Shown here in pieces: positions 1 through 8,013 of a DNA stretch of 43,438 nucleotides. Every line of letters begins with the position of its first letter. The stretch's first letter is position 1. The translations under genes and the position numbers were made by a program. Under the pieces are notes generated by a model. That model worked only from the letters and a program-made list of their open reading frames with translations. It searched no databases and was not told where the DNA came from. The DNA is from Rhodococcus tibetensis (GTDB lineage: Bacteria; Actinomycetota; Actinomycetes; Mycobacteriales; Mycobacteriaceae): assembly GCF_024438035.1 (NCBI RefSeq), contig NZ_JANFQF010000032.1, forward strand, positions 1 to 43,438, read 5' to 3'.

Positions 1-142
1 TGAGCTTGCCCTTGGCGTGGACCTTGTCGACCGCTGCTTCACCGCTGGGGTGCTGCGCCTCGGCCTGACGATTACGCAGGTCGGCGAGCTTTCCCGCGGT
101 CGTGTGAATATCGGGCGTGACCGCCGAATCTGTGACTGTCAT
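1..142 (-). CDS. Acyl-CoA carboxylase beta (carboxyltransferase) subunit, N-terminal part only
   Basis: The minus-strand frame starting at the ATG at 142 gives 47 residues before the window edge, beginning [20 protein letters not shown] and continuing with [18 protein letters not shown]. This matches the start of actinobacterial AccD5/PccB-type subunits, which carboxylate propionyl- or acetyl-CoA using carboxybiotin from an AccA partner and feed branched-chain and mycolic acid synthesis. The Lys/Asp/Leu-rich opening and the HPSGEAA stretch before the usual 'KLTARER' segment are the diagnostic part seen. The catalytic crotonase-like domains lie outside the window, so the paralogue and substrate cannot be fixed. 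Confidence 0.75.
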   Translation of the reverse strand, partial: MTVTDSAVTPDIHTTAGKLADLRNRQAEAQHPSGEAAVDKVHAKGKL

Positions 143-270
143 CTAGAACTGCTCTTCCCGTCGAGGATGTCGGAACCTGCGGTCACCCAGACGGGTACGC
201 GGTTCGTGGGGCTACCACTCGGACACCGCCACTTTATCGCACTACTTATCGATCGCTCATGTGTGCTGTA

Positions 271-657
271 TCACTCATCCCCGCGGCCGTGGCGCCTTTC
301 ATAGTCTTCGCGGGTCCAGTCGGCCCGGCGCTGAGCCTTCACCGTGAGCAGGTCGGGGTCGAGTCCGTGGCTGAGAAGTCGATGCCGGCGGTAGATGTTC
401 ATCAACGCGACCGCAAAGTACAGCAAAGGCAGCAGGAGCAGCGCCATCATCGCCAAGGGAACCCAGATCGGGCCGGGTATGAGGAGGAACAGCAGCAGTA
501 CTGCGACCACCGGTAGCATGAAGCGGAGGACGTAGCGGACGGAGGCGCCGGGACCCACCAGGTCGTTGCGGACCCATTCCTGCATGGAGTCCGGAAGCGT
601 GCGACCGAACAGATACCCGACGTACTGGGTGGGACTGGGGCGCTGCGGATCGGCCAT
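271..657 (-). CDS. DUF5313 family small membrane protein
   Basis: 128 residues. An N-terminal segment with PTQYVGYLFGRTLPDSMQEW, then a basic loop, two closely spaced hydrophobic helices (about residues 44-62 and 66-88) and a charged, Arg/Asp-rich tail (TREDYERRHGR). This layout is that of the DUF5313 proteins found in Rhodococcus and relatives, probably anchored in the cytoplasmic membrane with both ends inside. Function is not known. The start is the ATG at 657; no strong Shine-Dalgarno sequence is visible. A perfect 14-bp hairpin lies just upstream, so it is probably transcribed apart from the secreted-protein gene before it. Confidence 0.7.
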   Translation of the reverse strand: MADPQRPSPTQYVGYLFGRTLPDSMQEWVRNDLVGPGASVRYVLRFMLPVVAVLLLFLLIPGPIWVPLAMMALLLLPLLYFAVALMNIYRRHRLLSHGLDPDLLTVKAQRRADWTREDYERRHGRGDE

Positions 658-687
658 GAGTTCCAGGATAGTGCCGACATGCGGAAA

Positions 688-718
688 CGAACTCGACGGC
701 AGTGTGCCGTCGAGTTCG
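688..718 (-). terminator. Rho-independent-type terminator, 14-bp perfect stem
   Basis: CGAACTCGACGGCA (688-701) and TGCCGTCGAGTTCG (705-718) are exact reverse complements separated by a 3-nt loop. Read on the minus strand, the stem is followed by TTT, as expected for an intrinsic terminator of the Pro/Gly-rich protein gene that ends at 746. Confidence 0.8.
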
Positions 719-745
719 CTACGTTCGGTCCGTCAGCTGCGTGTG

Positions 746-1084
746 TTACTTGGGCCCTCCACCTCCGCCGGTCCCGCCGCCTGTCCCACCGCCGGTTCCC
801 GTTCCGCCACCTGTTCCGCCCCCGGGACGACCAGGGCAGGGCTTCGGCACTGTCGGACCGGTGCCGGTGTTCGGTGCGGAGCTGGCCAGCGGCACGGCAG
901 CCCTGACTACCGGCGGACAGTCCGGCTTCGGCTGCGGCTGTGGTTGCGGGGCAATCGGCAAGGTGTGGGCGGGGCTTGCCTGGGACACGGAGCCGGCCGC
1001 GAAGGCAGGTCCTGCCGCCGCAGCTGTGACAGCGAGTGCCGCCGCGGCGACGGCGACTGCGGTACGGATCTTCGAGTGGGACAT
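746..1084 (-). CDS. Secreted Pro/Gly-rich low-complexity protein
   Basis: 112 residues. The N terminus MSHSKIRTAVAVAAAALAVT is followed by AAAAGPAFA-AG, a typical Sec signal peptide with a predicted signal peptidase I cut after residue 29. The mature part has a PQPQPQPKP block around residues 46-54, two cysteines (Cys55 and Cys83) that could pair outside the cell, and a C-terminal tail made almost wholly of GGGT/GGGTG repeats. No catalytic domain is visible; a cell-wall-associated or structural role is inference. The opposite strand reads as a proline-rich frame, but only this strand has a signal peptide and sensible start. The repetitive DNA of the tail (about 750-830) is prone to length change. 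Confidence 0.7.
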   Translation of the reverse strand: MSHSKIRTAVAVAAAALAVTAAAAGPAFAAGSVSQASPAHTLPIAPQPQPQPKPDCPPVVRAAVPLASSAPNTGTGPTVPKPCPGRPGGGTGGGTGTGGGTGGGTGGGGGPK

Positions 1085-1183
1085 GCGATACCTCCGGGGT
1101 CGGGTTGTGGGGCCCGTTTAGATTGGGCTCCAATCGCATTCGGAACTAGATGCCCTAGGGTGCGTGAAACGCACCCCGTCCCC

Positions 1184-1945
1184 TCACTGCTGCTCGGCGT
1201 TTGCGACGATGACGTCGCGGACGAATTGCGCCAACCCAGGCGCGATGTCGTCGTAGTGCTGACGAAAGCGATCGTCGGCGAGGTACATCTCGGCGAGATT
1301 CACGTGCATCGCGTGGTCGCAGTCGTAAAACTTCGCGATCCCGGCGCGGTGTTCCTCCGCCAACGAGTTGGCACGCTCAGAGCCGGGTTCGACGCCGTCC
1401 GCCATCGCTTCGGCCAGCTTCGCCTCGAGGGCGTCGCCCTCGGCCTTGATGCGTTGCCAGTCCTTCTTGTCGAACTTGGCCGAACGCTGCTGTGATTGCT
1501 TCCACGCGTCGGTGTCGCCCCATCGTTCCTCGGCCTCAGCGGCGTACTCCTCGCCCGGCCAGTCGTCGCCGAAGATTTCGTTCTGTTCTTCAGGGGTGAG
1601 CTGAATGCCCATGCTTCTCGCCTCCATCATTTTCTCCACGGCTGCAGCCATCTCGTGCAAGCGATCGATCCGTTCGCTCAGCAATTCGTGCTGTCGCCGC
1701 AGATGCGCCATGGCATCCACGTCCGGGTCGTCGAGAAGGGCTGCGATCTCCTCGAGAGGGAACCCCAGCTCGCGGTACGTCAGTACGCGGTGAAGACGTT
1801 CTACGTCCACATCCGAATAGCTGCGGTACCCGCTCGGTGTGCGGTCCGATGGCGTCACCAGGCCGATCTCGTCGTAGTGATGCAGCGTGCGCACGCTCAC
1901 TCCGACCAGCCTGGCGACGACACCTACCGTGTGTTTCTCGCTCAC
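1184..1945 (-). CDS. MerR-family regulator with TipAS-like drug-sensing domain
   Basis: 253 residues. Residues 7-75 form a MerR winged helix (VGVVARLVGVSVRTLHHYDE, then GYRSYSDVDVERLHRVL), followed by the long coiled dimer helix (about 80-115). The C-terminal part, from about 130 (WPGEEYAAEAEERWGD) to the end, has the all-helical TipAS fold sequence, including the conserved FYDCDHAMHVNLAEMYLADD segment. In Streptomyces TipAL this domain captures thiopeptide antibiotics and lets the MerR domain untwist its promoter. The gene follows the acyl-CoA synthetase gene by 38 nt but has its own MerR-type promoter in that gap. The ligand here is unknown. Confidence 0.85.
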   Translation of the reverse strand: MSEKHTVGVVARLVGVSVRTLHHYDEIGLVTPSDRTPSGYRSYSDVDVERLHRVLTYRELGFPLEEIAALLDDPDVDAMAHLRRQHELLSERIDRLHEMAAAVEKMMEARSMGIQLTPEEQNEIFGDDWPGEEYAAEAEERWGDTDAWKQSQQRSAKFDKKDWQRIKAEGDALEAKLAEAMADGVEPGSERANSLAEEHRAGIAKFYDCDHAMHVNLAEMYLADDRFRQHYDDIAPGLAQFVRDVIVANAEQQ

Positions 1946-1951
1946 GTCTCT

Positions 1952-1982
1952 ACTTTGGAGCCTGACGTCGGGTGAGGGTCAA
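1952..1982 (-). promoter_or_regulatory. MerR-type promoter with 19-nt spacer upstream of the tipA-like gene
   Basis: On the minus strand TTGACC (1977-1982) is followed by exactly 19 nt and then CAAAGT (1952-1957), a weak -10. The spacer carries an imperfect dyad GACCCTCAC-N5-GTCAGGCTC. An overlong 19-nt spacer with an internal dyad is the known signature of promoters remodelled by MerR activators, so autoregulation is likely. The -35 sits at the very end of the upstream acyl-CoA synthetase gene. Confidence 0.6.
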
Positions 1983-1983
1983 G

Positions 1984-3837
1984 TCAGCTGTAGAGATCCT
2001 GCAGTTCGTCGGAGAAGTTGTTCATCACAACCTTGCGCTTGAGTTTCATGCTCGGTGTGATTTCGCCGTTGTCGACGGTCAGTTCTCGATCGAGGATGCG
2101 GAACTTCTTGATCTGTTCCCACCGGTTGAGTCCGGCGTTGAGCTCTTCGACGTAACCGCCGATCAGGTTGCGCGTCTCTTGGGCAGTTGCGATCTCGGAG
2201 AACGACTTATCGCCCATGCCGTGCTGTTTCGCCCAGTCGCCGATGGACTCGGCGTCGAGGGAGATGAGCGCGACACAGTACGACTTGCCCTCGCCGTCGA
2301 CGATCAGCTCACCGACATACGGGCAGATGCCCTTGAACGTGGAGGCCACCGCGGAAGGTGCTACGTACTTGCCGTTGGACGTCTTGAACATGTCTTTCTT
2401 GCGGTCGGTGATCCGCAGATAGCCGTCTTCGTCGATCTCACCGATGTCGCCGGTGCGGAACCAGCCGTCCTCGGTCAACGCCTCCGCAGTCGCCTCCGGG
2501 TTTTCGTGGTAGCCGCTCATTACTCCGGGGCCCTTGACCAGAATCTCGCCGTCTTCGCCGATCTTCGTCTCGGTTCCGGGGATGGCCCAGCCCACGGTTC
2601 CGAAACGGTAGGCGGACGGCCGGTTGACGAAGGATGCCGCGCTGGTCTCGCTGAGTCCGTAACCCTCGAGGACCACGATGCCCACCGCGTCGAACCATTG
2701 TGCGACATCACGATTGAGCGCTGCGGATCCGGAGATGAAGAACTTCAGGCGTCCACCGAACCGCTCGCGAATCGTGCTGTATACCAACCTGTCTGCGAGG
2801 ACGTGCTGCGCCGACTGCAGAAGGGAGGGGCTCTTTCCTGCCTGCTTGGCCTTGGACACAGCGAGCCCGACCCCGATGGCCCAGTCGAAGATCTTCGCTT
2901 TCACCCCGCCCTCTTCGCGGACGGTGGAGACGATGCGGGCATACGCCTTCTCGAAGATCCGGGGGGCCGCGCCCATGAAGGTCGGGCGTACGACCGCAAG
3001 GTTCTCGACGATCTTGTCGACCCGTCCGTCGACCGCGGTGGCGAACCCGATCTGCAGCGGCAGAACGAGCAGCACCTTCCCGAAGACGTGCGACAGAGGC
3101 AGCCACATATACTGCAGGTCGTCGGGATCGAGCAGGCCGGTGGAGTCGATGGCGGCCGCCTCGTAGGTCCACGCCGAATGGGGTAGACGTACGCCTTTGG
3201 GTTTTCCTGTGGTTCCCGACGTGTAGATGAGGGTGGCCAGATCGTCCGGCTGGATCGCGTCGATCCGCTTGGTCACCGCATCCGGTTTCTCTGCCAGCAA
3301 CTCGGCGCCGAGGTCATGTAATTGCTCGAAGGTGAGCACCCAGTTGTCACCCTCGTCGGGTGTGCCGTCGATCAGGACGACCTTTTCGACGTCGGTGAGC
3401 TCGTCGCGCTTTTCCCGTAGCTTGGCCAACTGTGCGTCGTCCTCGGCGATGACGACTCGGCTCCCGGAATTCGCGACGATGTAGGCCACGTCGGGAGCAG
3501 CCGTCGTGGGGTACACCGTGGTGGTAGCAGCCCCGGCGCACATCACCGCAAGGTCGGCCAGCACCCACTCGTAGCGGGTGGCCGAAGCCAGCGCCACCCG
3601 CTGCTCGCCTTGGACCCCGAGCGAAATCAGGCCGGCGGCGAGGTTGCGCACACGATCGCCGGCCTCCGACCAGGTGACGCTGACCCACTCCCCGTCGTCT
3701 CCCGGACGGACGTAGCGGAACGCCTCGTGGCCGGGCGATTTCACCACCCGATCCACGAACATCGCCGCTACCGACGGGGCCTGATTCTCGATCTTGGACT
3801 GGTCGATGATCTCGTCCGACGCGTGTTGAGCTGCCAT
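1984..3837 (-). CDS. Long-chain fatty-acid--CoA ligase (FadD, AMP-forming)
   Basis: 617 residues, full length for the long-chain acyl-CoA synthetase branch. The P-loop-like motif YTSGTTGKPKG is at 205-215; GYGLSETS follows in the second core motif, and the C-terminal domain contains the hinge stretch YLRITDRKKDMFKTSNGKYV with the usual catalytic lysines. The enzyme adenylates a fatty acid and transfers it to CoA, feeding beta-oxidation or lipid synthesis at the membrane. It resembles mycobacterial FadD15. The start is the ATG at 3837; there is no clear Shine-Dalgarno sequence, but TAAGAT lies 6 nt before the ATG, suggesting a leaderless mRNA. The TipA-like regulator follows by 38 nt. Confidence 0.9.
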   Translation of the reverse strand: MAAQHASDEIIDQSKIENQAPSVAAMFVDRVVKSPGHEAFRYVRPGDDGEWVSVTWSEAGDRVRNLAAGLISLGVQGEQRVALASATRYEWVLADLAVMCAGAATTTVYPTTAAPDVAYIVANSGSRVVIAEDDAQLAKLREKRDELTDVEKVVLIDGTPDEGDNWVLTFEQLHDLGAELLAEKPDAVTKRIDAIQPDDLATLIYTSGTTGKPKGVRLPHSAWTYEAAAIDSTGLLDPDDLQYMWLPLSHVFGKVLLVLPLQIGFATAVDGRVDKIVENLAVVRPTFMGAAPRIFEKAYARIVSTVREEGGVKAKIFDWAIGVGLAVSKAKQAGKSPSLLQSAQHVLADRLVYSTIRERFGGRLKFFISGSAALNRDVAQWFDAVGIVVLEGYGLSETSAASFVNRPSAYRFGTVGWAIPGTETKIGEDGEILVKGPGVMSGYHENPEATAEALTEDGWFRTGDIGEIDEDGYLRITDRKKDMFKTSNGKYVAPSAVASTFKGICPYVGELIVDGEGKSYCVALISLDAESIGDWAKQHGMGDKSFSEIATAQETRNLIGGYVEELNAGLNRWEQIKKFRILDRELTVDNGEITPSMKLKRKVVMNNFSDELQDLYS

Positions 3838-3843
3838 ATATGG

Positions 3844-3849
3844 ATCTTA
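3844..3849 (-). promoter_or_regulatory. Candidate -10 box giving a leaderless fadD transcript
   Basis: TAAGAT on the minus strand fits the actinobacterial TANNNT -10 pattern and ends 6 nt before the fadD ATG at 3837. Transcription would then begin at or next to the A of the start codon, consistent with the missing Shine-Dalgarno sequence. No convincing -35 was picked out. Confidence 0.35.
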
Positions 3850-3857
3850 GGAAGCGT

Positions 3858-3892
3858 CGCGGCTTCGGGGAGGTGGTTTCGCCGAGGCCGCG
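3858..3892 (-). terminator. Hairpin between the MFS gene and fadD
   Basis: CGCGGCTTCGG (3858-3868) pairs with CCGAGGCCGCG (3882-3892) with one G-U/mismatch position and a 13-nt loop. It lies just after the MFS gene end (3904) and before fadD, so a transcription terminator is plausible, although no T-run follows. Confidence 0.4.
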
Positions 3893-3903
3893 CAACCGTG
3901 ACC

Positions 3904-5214
3904 TCAGGAAATCGCGCGTGGCGCCTTCGCGACGATGGCAAGCGACATGACAGCGGCGATTGCGCACAGACCACCGGCCACGAAGAACGCGGCGTCGTAG
4001 TGACCGAATTCGTCGCGCACCAGCCCCGCGAGAAACGCCACGATGCCGGCCCCGATCTGGTGCGAGGCCAGCACCCAGCCGAACACGATCGGCGCATCGG
4101 CTCCGAAGTGCTTGCGGCAGAGAGCAACTGTCGGGGGAACAGTTGCCACCCAGTCGAGGCCGTAGAAGACGACGAACGCGATCATGGGCGGGTGAACGGT
4201 GTCCGAGAAAAGGATCGGCAACAGGAGCAGTGAGATGCCGCGCAGCAGGTAGTAGATGCCGAGCAGCTTGCGCGAATCGAACCGGTCGGTGAACCACCCC
4301 GACGCGATGGTGCCGACGACGTCGAAAACTCCGATGACGGCGAGCAGGCTCGCCGCCGCGGTGATCGGCATGCCGTGGTCGTGCGCGGCGGGTACGAAAT
4401 GGGTGCCGACCAATCCGTTGGTGCTTGCGCCGCAAATCGCGAAGGTACCGGCCAACAGCCAGAAGACCCGAGTGCGGGCCGCGGAGAACAACACGGTGAC
4501 GGCCCGGCCCGCAGCGCCACCGCGTCCGGTCGGTGCGGGTGGTTCCGCGAGGTAGTCGGGCCCTGCTCCGTACGGCACCGTACCGACATCCGATGGCCGG
4601 TTGCGGAGAAACATCAGCACCAGCGGGACGACGGCGAGGGCCGCGAACGACACCGTCAGCGCCACCGTCTGCCAGTTGTATCGCTCGGCGAGCACGGCGA
4701 GGATCGGCAGGAACACCAGCTGTCCCGCCGCGCTGCCCGCGGTCAGAATGCCCGTGACCAGACCGCGCCGCGCCACGAACCAGCGGTCGACGACGGTGGC
4801 GACGAACGCCAGCGCCATCGAACCGGTTCCCACACCGACGAGGACACCCCACAGCAACACCAGTTGCCAGGTGGCGGTCATGAAGACGGTGAGTCCACTG
4901 CCCGCGGAGACCAGCAGCAGCGCCGCCGTCACCACCCGGCGCATGCCGAACCGCTCCATCAGGGCTGCGGCGAACGGTGACGTCAATCCGTACAGCACGA
5001 GGTTGATTGACACCGCCGAGGAAATACTTGCTCGTGACCAGCCGAAGTCTTCGTGCAGCGGGTCGATGAGGATGGACGGCGCAGCTCGGAAACTTGCCGC
5101 TCCCACCAGAGCGAGGAAAGCGACCGCCGCCACCAGCCAGGCGTAATGGATGCGCGGTGGACGCGTGGCTGTCGACGGCCCGGTAGATGCGGGTGGGGCG
5201 ATCTCGGAAGTCAC
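3904..5214 (-). CDS. MFS transporter, oxalate/formate antiporter-like
   Basis: 436 residues from the GTG at 5214, with twelve predicted membrane spans in two six-helix halves joined by a loop around residue 190-215 (FLRNRPSDVG). The loop between helices 2 and 3 has the MFS signature form ALMERFGMRRVVTAALLLVS. The pattern fits the OFA group of carboxylate or small organic acid carriers; no substrate can be named. The frame remains open up to 5340, but that longer start would run into the end of the GNAT gene (5319), so GTG 5214 is preferred. A hairpin separates it from fadD. Confidence 0.8.
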   Translation of the reverse strand: MTSEIAPPASTGPSTATRPPRIHYAWLVAAVAFLALVGAASFRAAPSILIDPLHEDFGWSRASISSAVSINLVLYGLTSPFAAALMERFGMRRVVTAALLLVSAGSGLTVFMTATWQLVLLWGVLVGVGTGSMALAFVATVVDRWFVARRGLVTGILTAGSAAGQLVFLPILAVLAERYNWQTVALTVSFAALAVVPLVLMFLRNRPSDVGTVPYGAGPDYLAEPPAPTGRGGAAGRAVTVLFSAARTRVFWLLAGTFAICGASTNGLVGTHFVPAAHDHGMPITAAASLLAVIGVFDVVGTIASGWFTDRFDSRKLLGIYYLLRGISLLLLPILFSDTVHPPMIAFVVFYGLDWVATVPPTVALCRKHFGADAPIVFGWVLASHQIGAGIVAFLAGLVRDEFGHYDAAFFVAGGLCAIAAVMSLAIVAKAPRAIS

Positions 5215-5318
5215 GTCCGCTAGTCTGCTCGACCGGAACCGAGCCAGGAAAGTGGCAGGATCGACAATATCCGACTGATTCTTGCCACCGTGGCCGAAGG
5301 ATGGGTTGGATGCCGACG

Positions 5319-5915
5319 CTATTGCGTGTGCGGCTCGCAAACGTCTGCGCGAATGTTGCGCGACGGTCCGTTCCGGAAATCGAGCCTGCTGATGTAGTGG
5401 GTTCCGTCGTCTATGGGGTTGTCGGGCGGGAGGAAGCCCTCACCGACGCGGCGGAAGCCAGCCTTCTCGAGTGCTCGCCAGGACGCACGATTCGGTACGA
5501 CGACGGGAACGATGATTGCGCTCGCGTTGGGTGCGTCTGCGCGGCACTTTTCCACGAATGCGCTGATCATGGCTGTGCCCACGCCGCGGCCGGTGCACTG
5601 CGGGTCGCCGATGAAGTAGTCGATCGACATGCTGCCTTCCGGGACTTCGACAAGCGCCGTGAGCAGTTCGACGTCTTCCGGGTAGTCGGCGAGGCGATAC
5701 CGCTGGATGAAACCGAGGGGGCGGCCACCACGCAAGACGACGAAATCCTCGCACGGTTCGGTGCCGTCGATGCTTCCGCCGAAGTCCCGCTCGATATCGG
5801 CGTCCGACGTCTCGTGGTTCCAGAAACGTGCGACGTGGGGTTCACGGAGCCACTTCTGCAGCTGAGGGAAATGGTCCCGGGTCGTACGGAGAAACTCGAA
5901 GTCGTCGACGGACAC
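5319..5915 (-). CDS. GNAT acetyltransferase, AAC(6')/siderophore-type (Acetyltransf_8)
   Basis: 198 residues. The opening FLRTTRDHFPQLQKWLREPH followed by VARFW resembles the 'LxxWLxxPHVxxWW' start of AAC(6')-like and IucB-like GNAT proteins. The acetyl-CoA binding loop is IDYFIGDPQCTGRGVGTAMI (Q/R-x-x-G-x-G/A form) around 115-134, and VPNRASWRALEKAGFRRVGE supplies the final strand-helix motif. It transfers an acetyl group from acetyl-CoA to an amine; aminoglycoside resistance is one possibility but the true substrate is unknown. The gene is divergent from the glucarate operon, with 181 nt between its start and the first plus-strand start codon. Confidence 0.8.
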   Translation of the reverse strand: MSVDDFEFLRTTRDHFPQLQKWLREPHVARFWNHETSDADIERDFGGSIDGTEPCEDFVVLRGGRPLGFIQRYRLADYPEDVELLTALVEVPEGSMSIDYFIGDPQCTGRGVGTAMISAFVEKCRADAPNASAIIVPVVVPNRASWRALEKAGFRRVGEGFLPPDNPIDDGTHYISRLDFRNGPSRNIRADVCEPHTQ

Positions 5916-6096
5916 GCAGGCGACGCTACCAAGGAAGACTCACATCGGATCAGTTCAATGTAAGCATCAATCACGACATTTTTTGACTTGGACATGTATA
6001 GAACGCGGCTCTAGCGTGGCTTTATGACTCAGGTCACGCAGTGGGACCGCGTGCGCCGGGTCGCCTAGTCGCACCAGAACCCGAGAGGAGTCATCG
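5916..6096. promoter_or_regulatory. Divergent promoter region, GNAT gene versus glucarate operon
   Basis: 181 nt without a gene. It holds an AT-rich stretch with TTTTTTGACTTGG near 5980-5992, TATAGA just after it, and TGAC-TCAG-GTCA (6024-6035), an inverted-arm site that could bind a regulator. A good Shine-Dalgarno sequence (GAGAGGAG) precedes the ATG at 6097, although that reading frame is now broken. Promoter elements are not clear enough to fix a start point. Confidence 0.35.
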
Positions 6097-6342
6097 ATGA
6101 CCCTCCCCCTTGCCGTCTCGCCGGCGGTCGACAGCGCGGATCGAAGATTTTCCGCCGCGTCGTGCCGCTGTTCATCGTCATGCTGATCTGCAATCAGCTA
6201 AACCGGTCGAACATCGGCTACGCCCAGACGGACGGCAGAAGTCTGCGGCGGTGACGTACTTCCGGCGAGACAAGGAAGACATCGACGATGTCGCGACCTG
6301 GCAGAGGTGGACGCCGACAAGACCACCGCAGCAGCCAAGTGA
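6097..6342 (+). pseudogene. Remnant of an MFS sugar-acid transporter, internally deleted and frameshifted
   Basis: An ATG at 6097 with a good Shine-Dalgarno sequence begins [16 protein letters not shown] and then loses frame. One frame over, from 6144, the DNA reads [20 protein letters not shown] then RSNIGYAQT, the unmistakable first transmembrane helix of glucarate/galactonate-type MFS carriers. It stops at 6254. The stretch to the TGA at 6342, again in the first frame, reads [16 protein letters not shown], a plausible original C terminus. About 370-400 codons expected between them are missing. The position at the head of the glucarate operon implies this was its uptake system. Confidence 0.75.
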
Positions 6343-6388
6343 CCTCACACCGGCACATACGAAACGCAGACGAGAACTCGAGGAAAGA

Positions 6389-7987
6389 ATGATGACAGCA
6401 ACGGTAAATCGGACCGACGTGACCGGACAGATGATCATCGCAGGGAGGCGCGTCCAGGGTTCCGGTGCGGCGATCCACGGCATCGACCCCACCACCGGGG
6501 AGCGGCTCGAACCAGGTTTCGCGCACGGTGACGAAGGGGACGTCGAGGCCGCCTGCGCCGCCGCCGACGAGGCGTTCGCGCCGTACCGCGCCACGAGCAG
6601 CGAGGAGCGCGCCCAGTTCCTCGAGGCGATCGCCGACAACATCAAGGCTCTCGGCGAGACGCTCGTCGAACGGGCGTGTGCCGAATCCGGACTTCCCCAG
6701 GGCCGCATTACCGGTGAGGTGGGCCGCACGTCCGGACAGCTGCGGCTGTTCGCCGGGGTCCTGCGTGACGGCGGGTGGAACGGCGCCCGCATCGACCCCG
6801 CGAGGCCCGACCGGACGCCCCTTCCCCGTGCCGACATCCGTCAACGGAAGGTGCCGCTCGGACCCGTTGCGGTGTTCGGCGCGAGCAACTTTCCCCTCGC
6901 CTTCTCGGTCGCAGGCGGCGACACCGCGTCCGCGCTGGCGGCGGGTTGCCCCGTCGTCGTGAAGGCCCATGACGCGCATCCCGGCACATCCGAGCTCGTC
7001 GGCCGCGCAATCACCGACGCCGTCGTAAGCACCGGCATGCCGGCGGGGACGTTCTCGCTGCTCTACGGTGCGGGACCCGAACTCGGCACCGCACTGGTGA
7101 AGGACCCCCGCATCAAGGCCGTCGGGTTCACCGGATCTCGTTCCGGTGGAACCGCTCTGGTCGCGGCAGCCGCGGGTCGACCGGAACCGATCCCGGTGTA
7201 CGCGGAGATGAGTTCGATCAACCCGGTCTTTCTTCTGGGGAACGCACTCGCTACCCGCGGCGCCGACCTCGGTCGCGCATTCGTCGCGTCCCTGACGCTC
7301 GGATCCGGCCAGTTCTGCACGAATCCCGGACTCGTCATCGCCGTCGAGGGTCCCGGCCTCGCCGAGTTCGTCGCGGCCGCGAATGCTGCCGTCGCCGAGA
7401 CGGTGCCGTCACCGATGCTCACCCCGGTCATCGCCGGCTCCTACGCCGATGGGGTTGCCGCCCTCGAGAGTGCGGCCACCGCGGAGGCCCGTGGTATCGA
7501 GTCCGACGCCCCCAATTCGTGTCGGGCCGCACTCTTCAGCAGCGACGCCGACACATTCCTGGGCTCGGAGGTGCTGCAGCAGGAGGTGTTCGGTGCCTCC
7601 AGTCTGGTCGTCAAGTGCCGCGACGCCGAGCAGGTGCGTGTCGTGGCGTCGAAGCTGGAAGGCCAACTGACCGCGACCGTCCATGCAGACGAGGAAGACC
7701 TGGACGAGGCCGGACGCCTGCTGACCGTCCTCGAGCTCAAGGCCGGCCGGATCCTGTTCGGCGGCTGGCCCACCGGGGTCGAGGTCGGCCACGCGATGGT
7801 GCACGGTGGGCCCTACCCTGCGACGTCCGACTCGCGCACCACGTCGGTGGGATCGCTGGCGATCGAACGCTTCCTGCGTCCCGTCGCCTACCAGGAGGTC
7901 CCGCCGTCGTTGCTGCCCACCGCCGTCGCCGACGGCAACCCCGAACAGTTGTGGCGCCGTATCGACGGCCGCCTCACCCAAGACTGA
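6389..7987 (+). CDS. 2,5-dioxovalerate (alpha-ketoglutarate semialdehyde) dehydrogenase
   Basis: 532 residues of the aldehyde dehydrogenase superfamily. Visible are the cofactor-fold segment [17 protein letters not shown], the GFTGSRSGG nucleotide loop, the general-base Glu273 in [10 protein letters not shown] and the nucleophile Cys310 in SGQFCTNPG. The SGQFCTNPG and EMSSINP versions are typical of KGSADH (YcbD/AraE-like) enzymes, which oxidise alpha-ketoglutarate semialdehyde to alpha-ketoglutarate with NAD(P)+. The frame is open far upstream, but AGGAAAG at 6381-6387 points to the paired ATGs at 6389/6392. First intact gene of the operon, 26 nt before the KDG dehydratase; it catalyses the last step of the pathway. 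Confidence 0.88.
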   Translation: MMTATVNRTDVTGQMIIAGRRVQGSGAAIHGIDPTTGERLEPGFAHGDEGDVEAACAAADEAFAPYRATSSEERAQFLEAIADNIKALGETLVERACAESGLPQGRITGEVGRTSGQLRLFAGVLRDGGWNGARIDPARPDRTPLPRADIRQRKVPLGPVAVFGASNFPLAFSVAGGDTASALAAGCPVVVKAHDAHPGTSELVGRAITDAVVSTGMPAGTFSLLYGAGPELGTALVKDPRIKAVGFTGSRSGGTALVAAAAGRPEPIPVYAEMSSINPVFLLGNALATRGADLGRAFVASLTLGSGQFCTNPGLVIAVEGPGLAEFVAAANAAVAETVPSPMLTPVIAGSYADGVAALESAATAEARGIESDAPNSCRAALFSSDADTFLGSEVLQQEVFGASSLVVKCRDAEQVRVVASKLEGQLTATVHADEEDLDEAGRLLTVLELKAGRILFGGWPTGVEVGHAMVHGGPYPATSDSRTTSVGSLAIERFLRPVAYQEVPPSLLPTAVADGNPEQLWRRIDGRLTQD

Positions 7988-8013
7988 AATCCACTCTCGT
8001 GAAGGAGAACCCC

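Noticed and set aside
750..840. Repeat array suggestive of a CRISPR or tandem element
   Set aside because: It is imperfect GGC/ACC-type codon repetition encoding a Gly-Thr tail, without constant repeats and spacers.
702..1121. Plus-strand proline-rich frame opposite the secreted protein
   Set aside because: Low-complexity DNA reads as Pro-rich on one strand and Gly-rich on the other; only the minus strand has a signal peptide and a terminator in the right place.
1972..3186. 404-codon plus-strand open frame
   Set aside because: Fully antisense to the well-supported acyl-CoA synthetase gene; no domain or ribosome site, and long antisense frames are common in high-GC DNA.
3834..3843. CCATATATGG palindrome over the fadD start
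   Set aside because: It is the start codon context itself; no bacterial regulator with this site fits and chance is enough.
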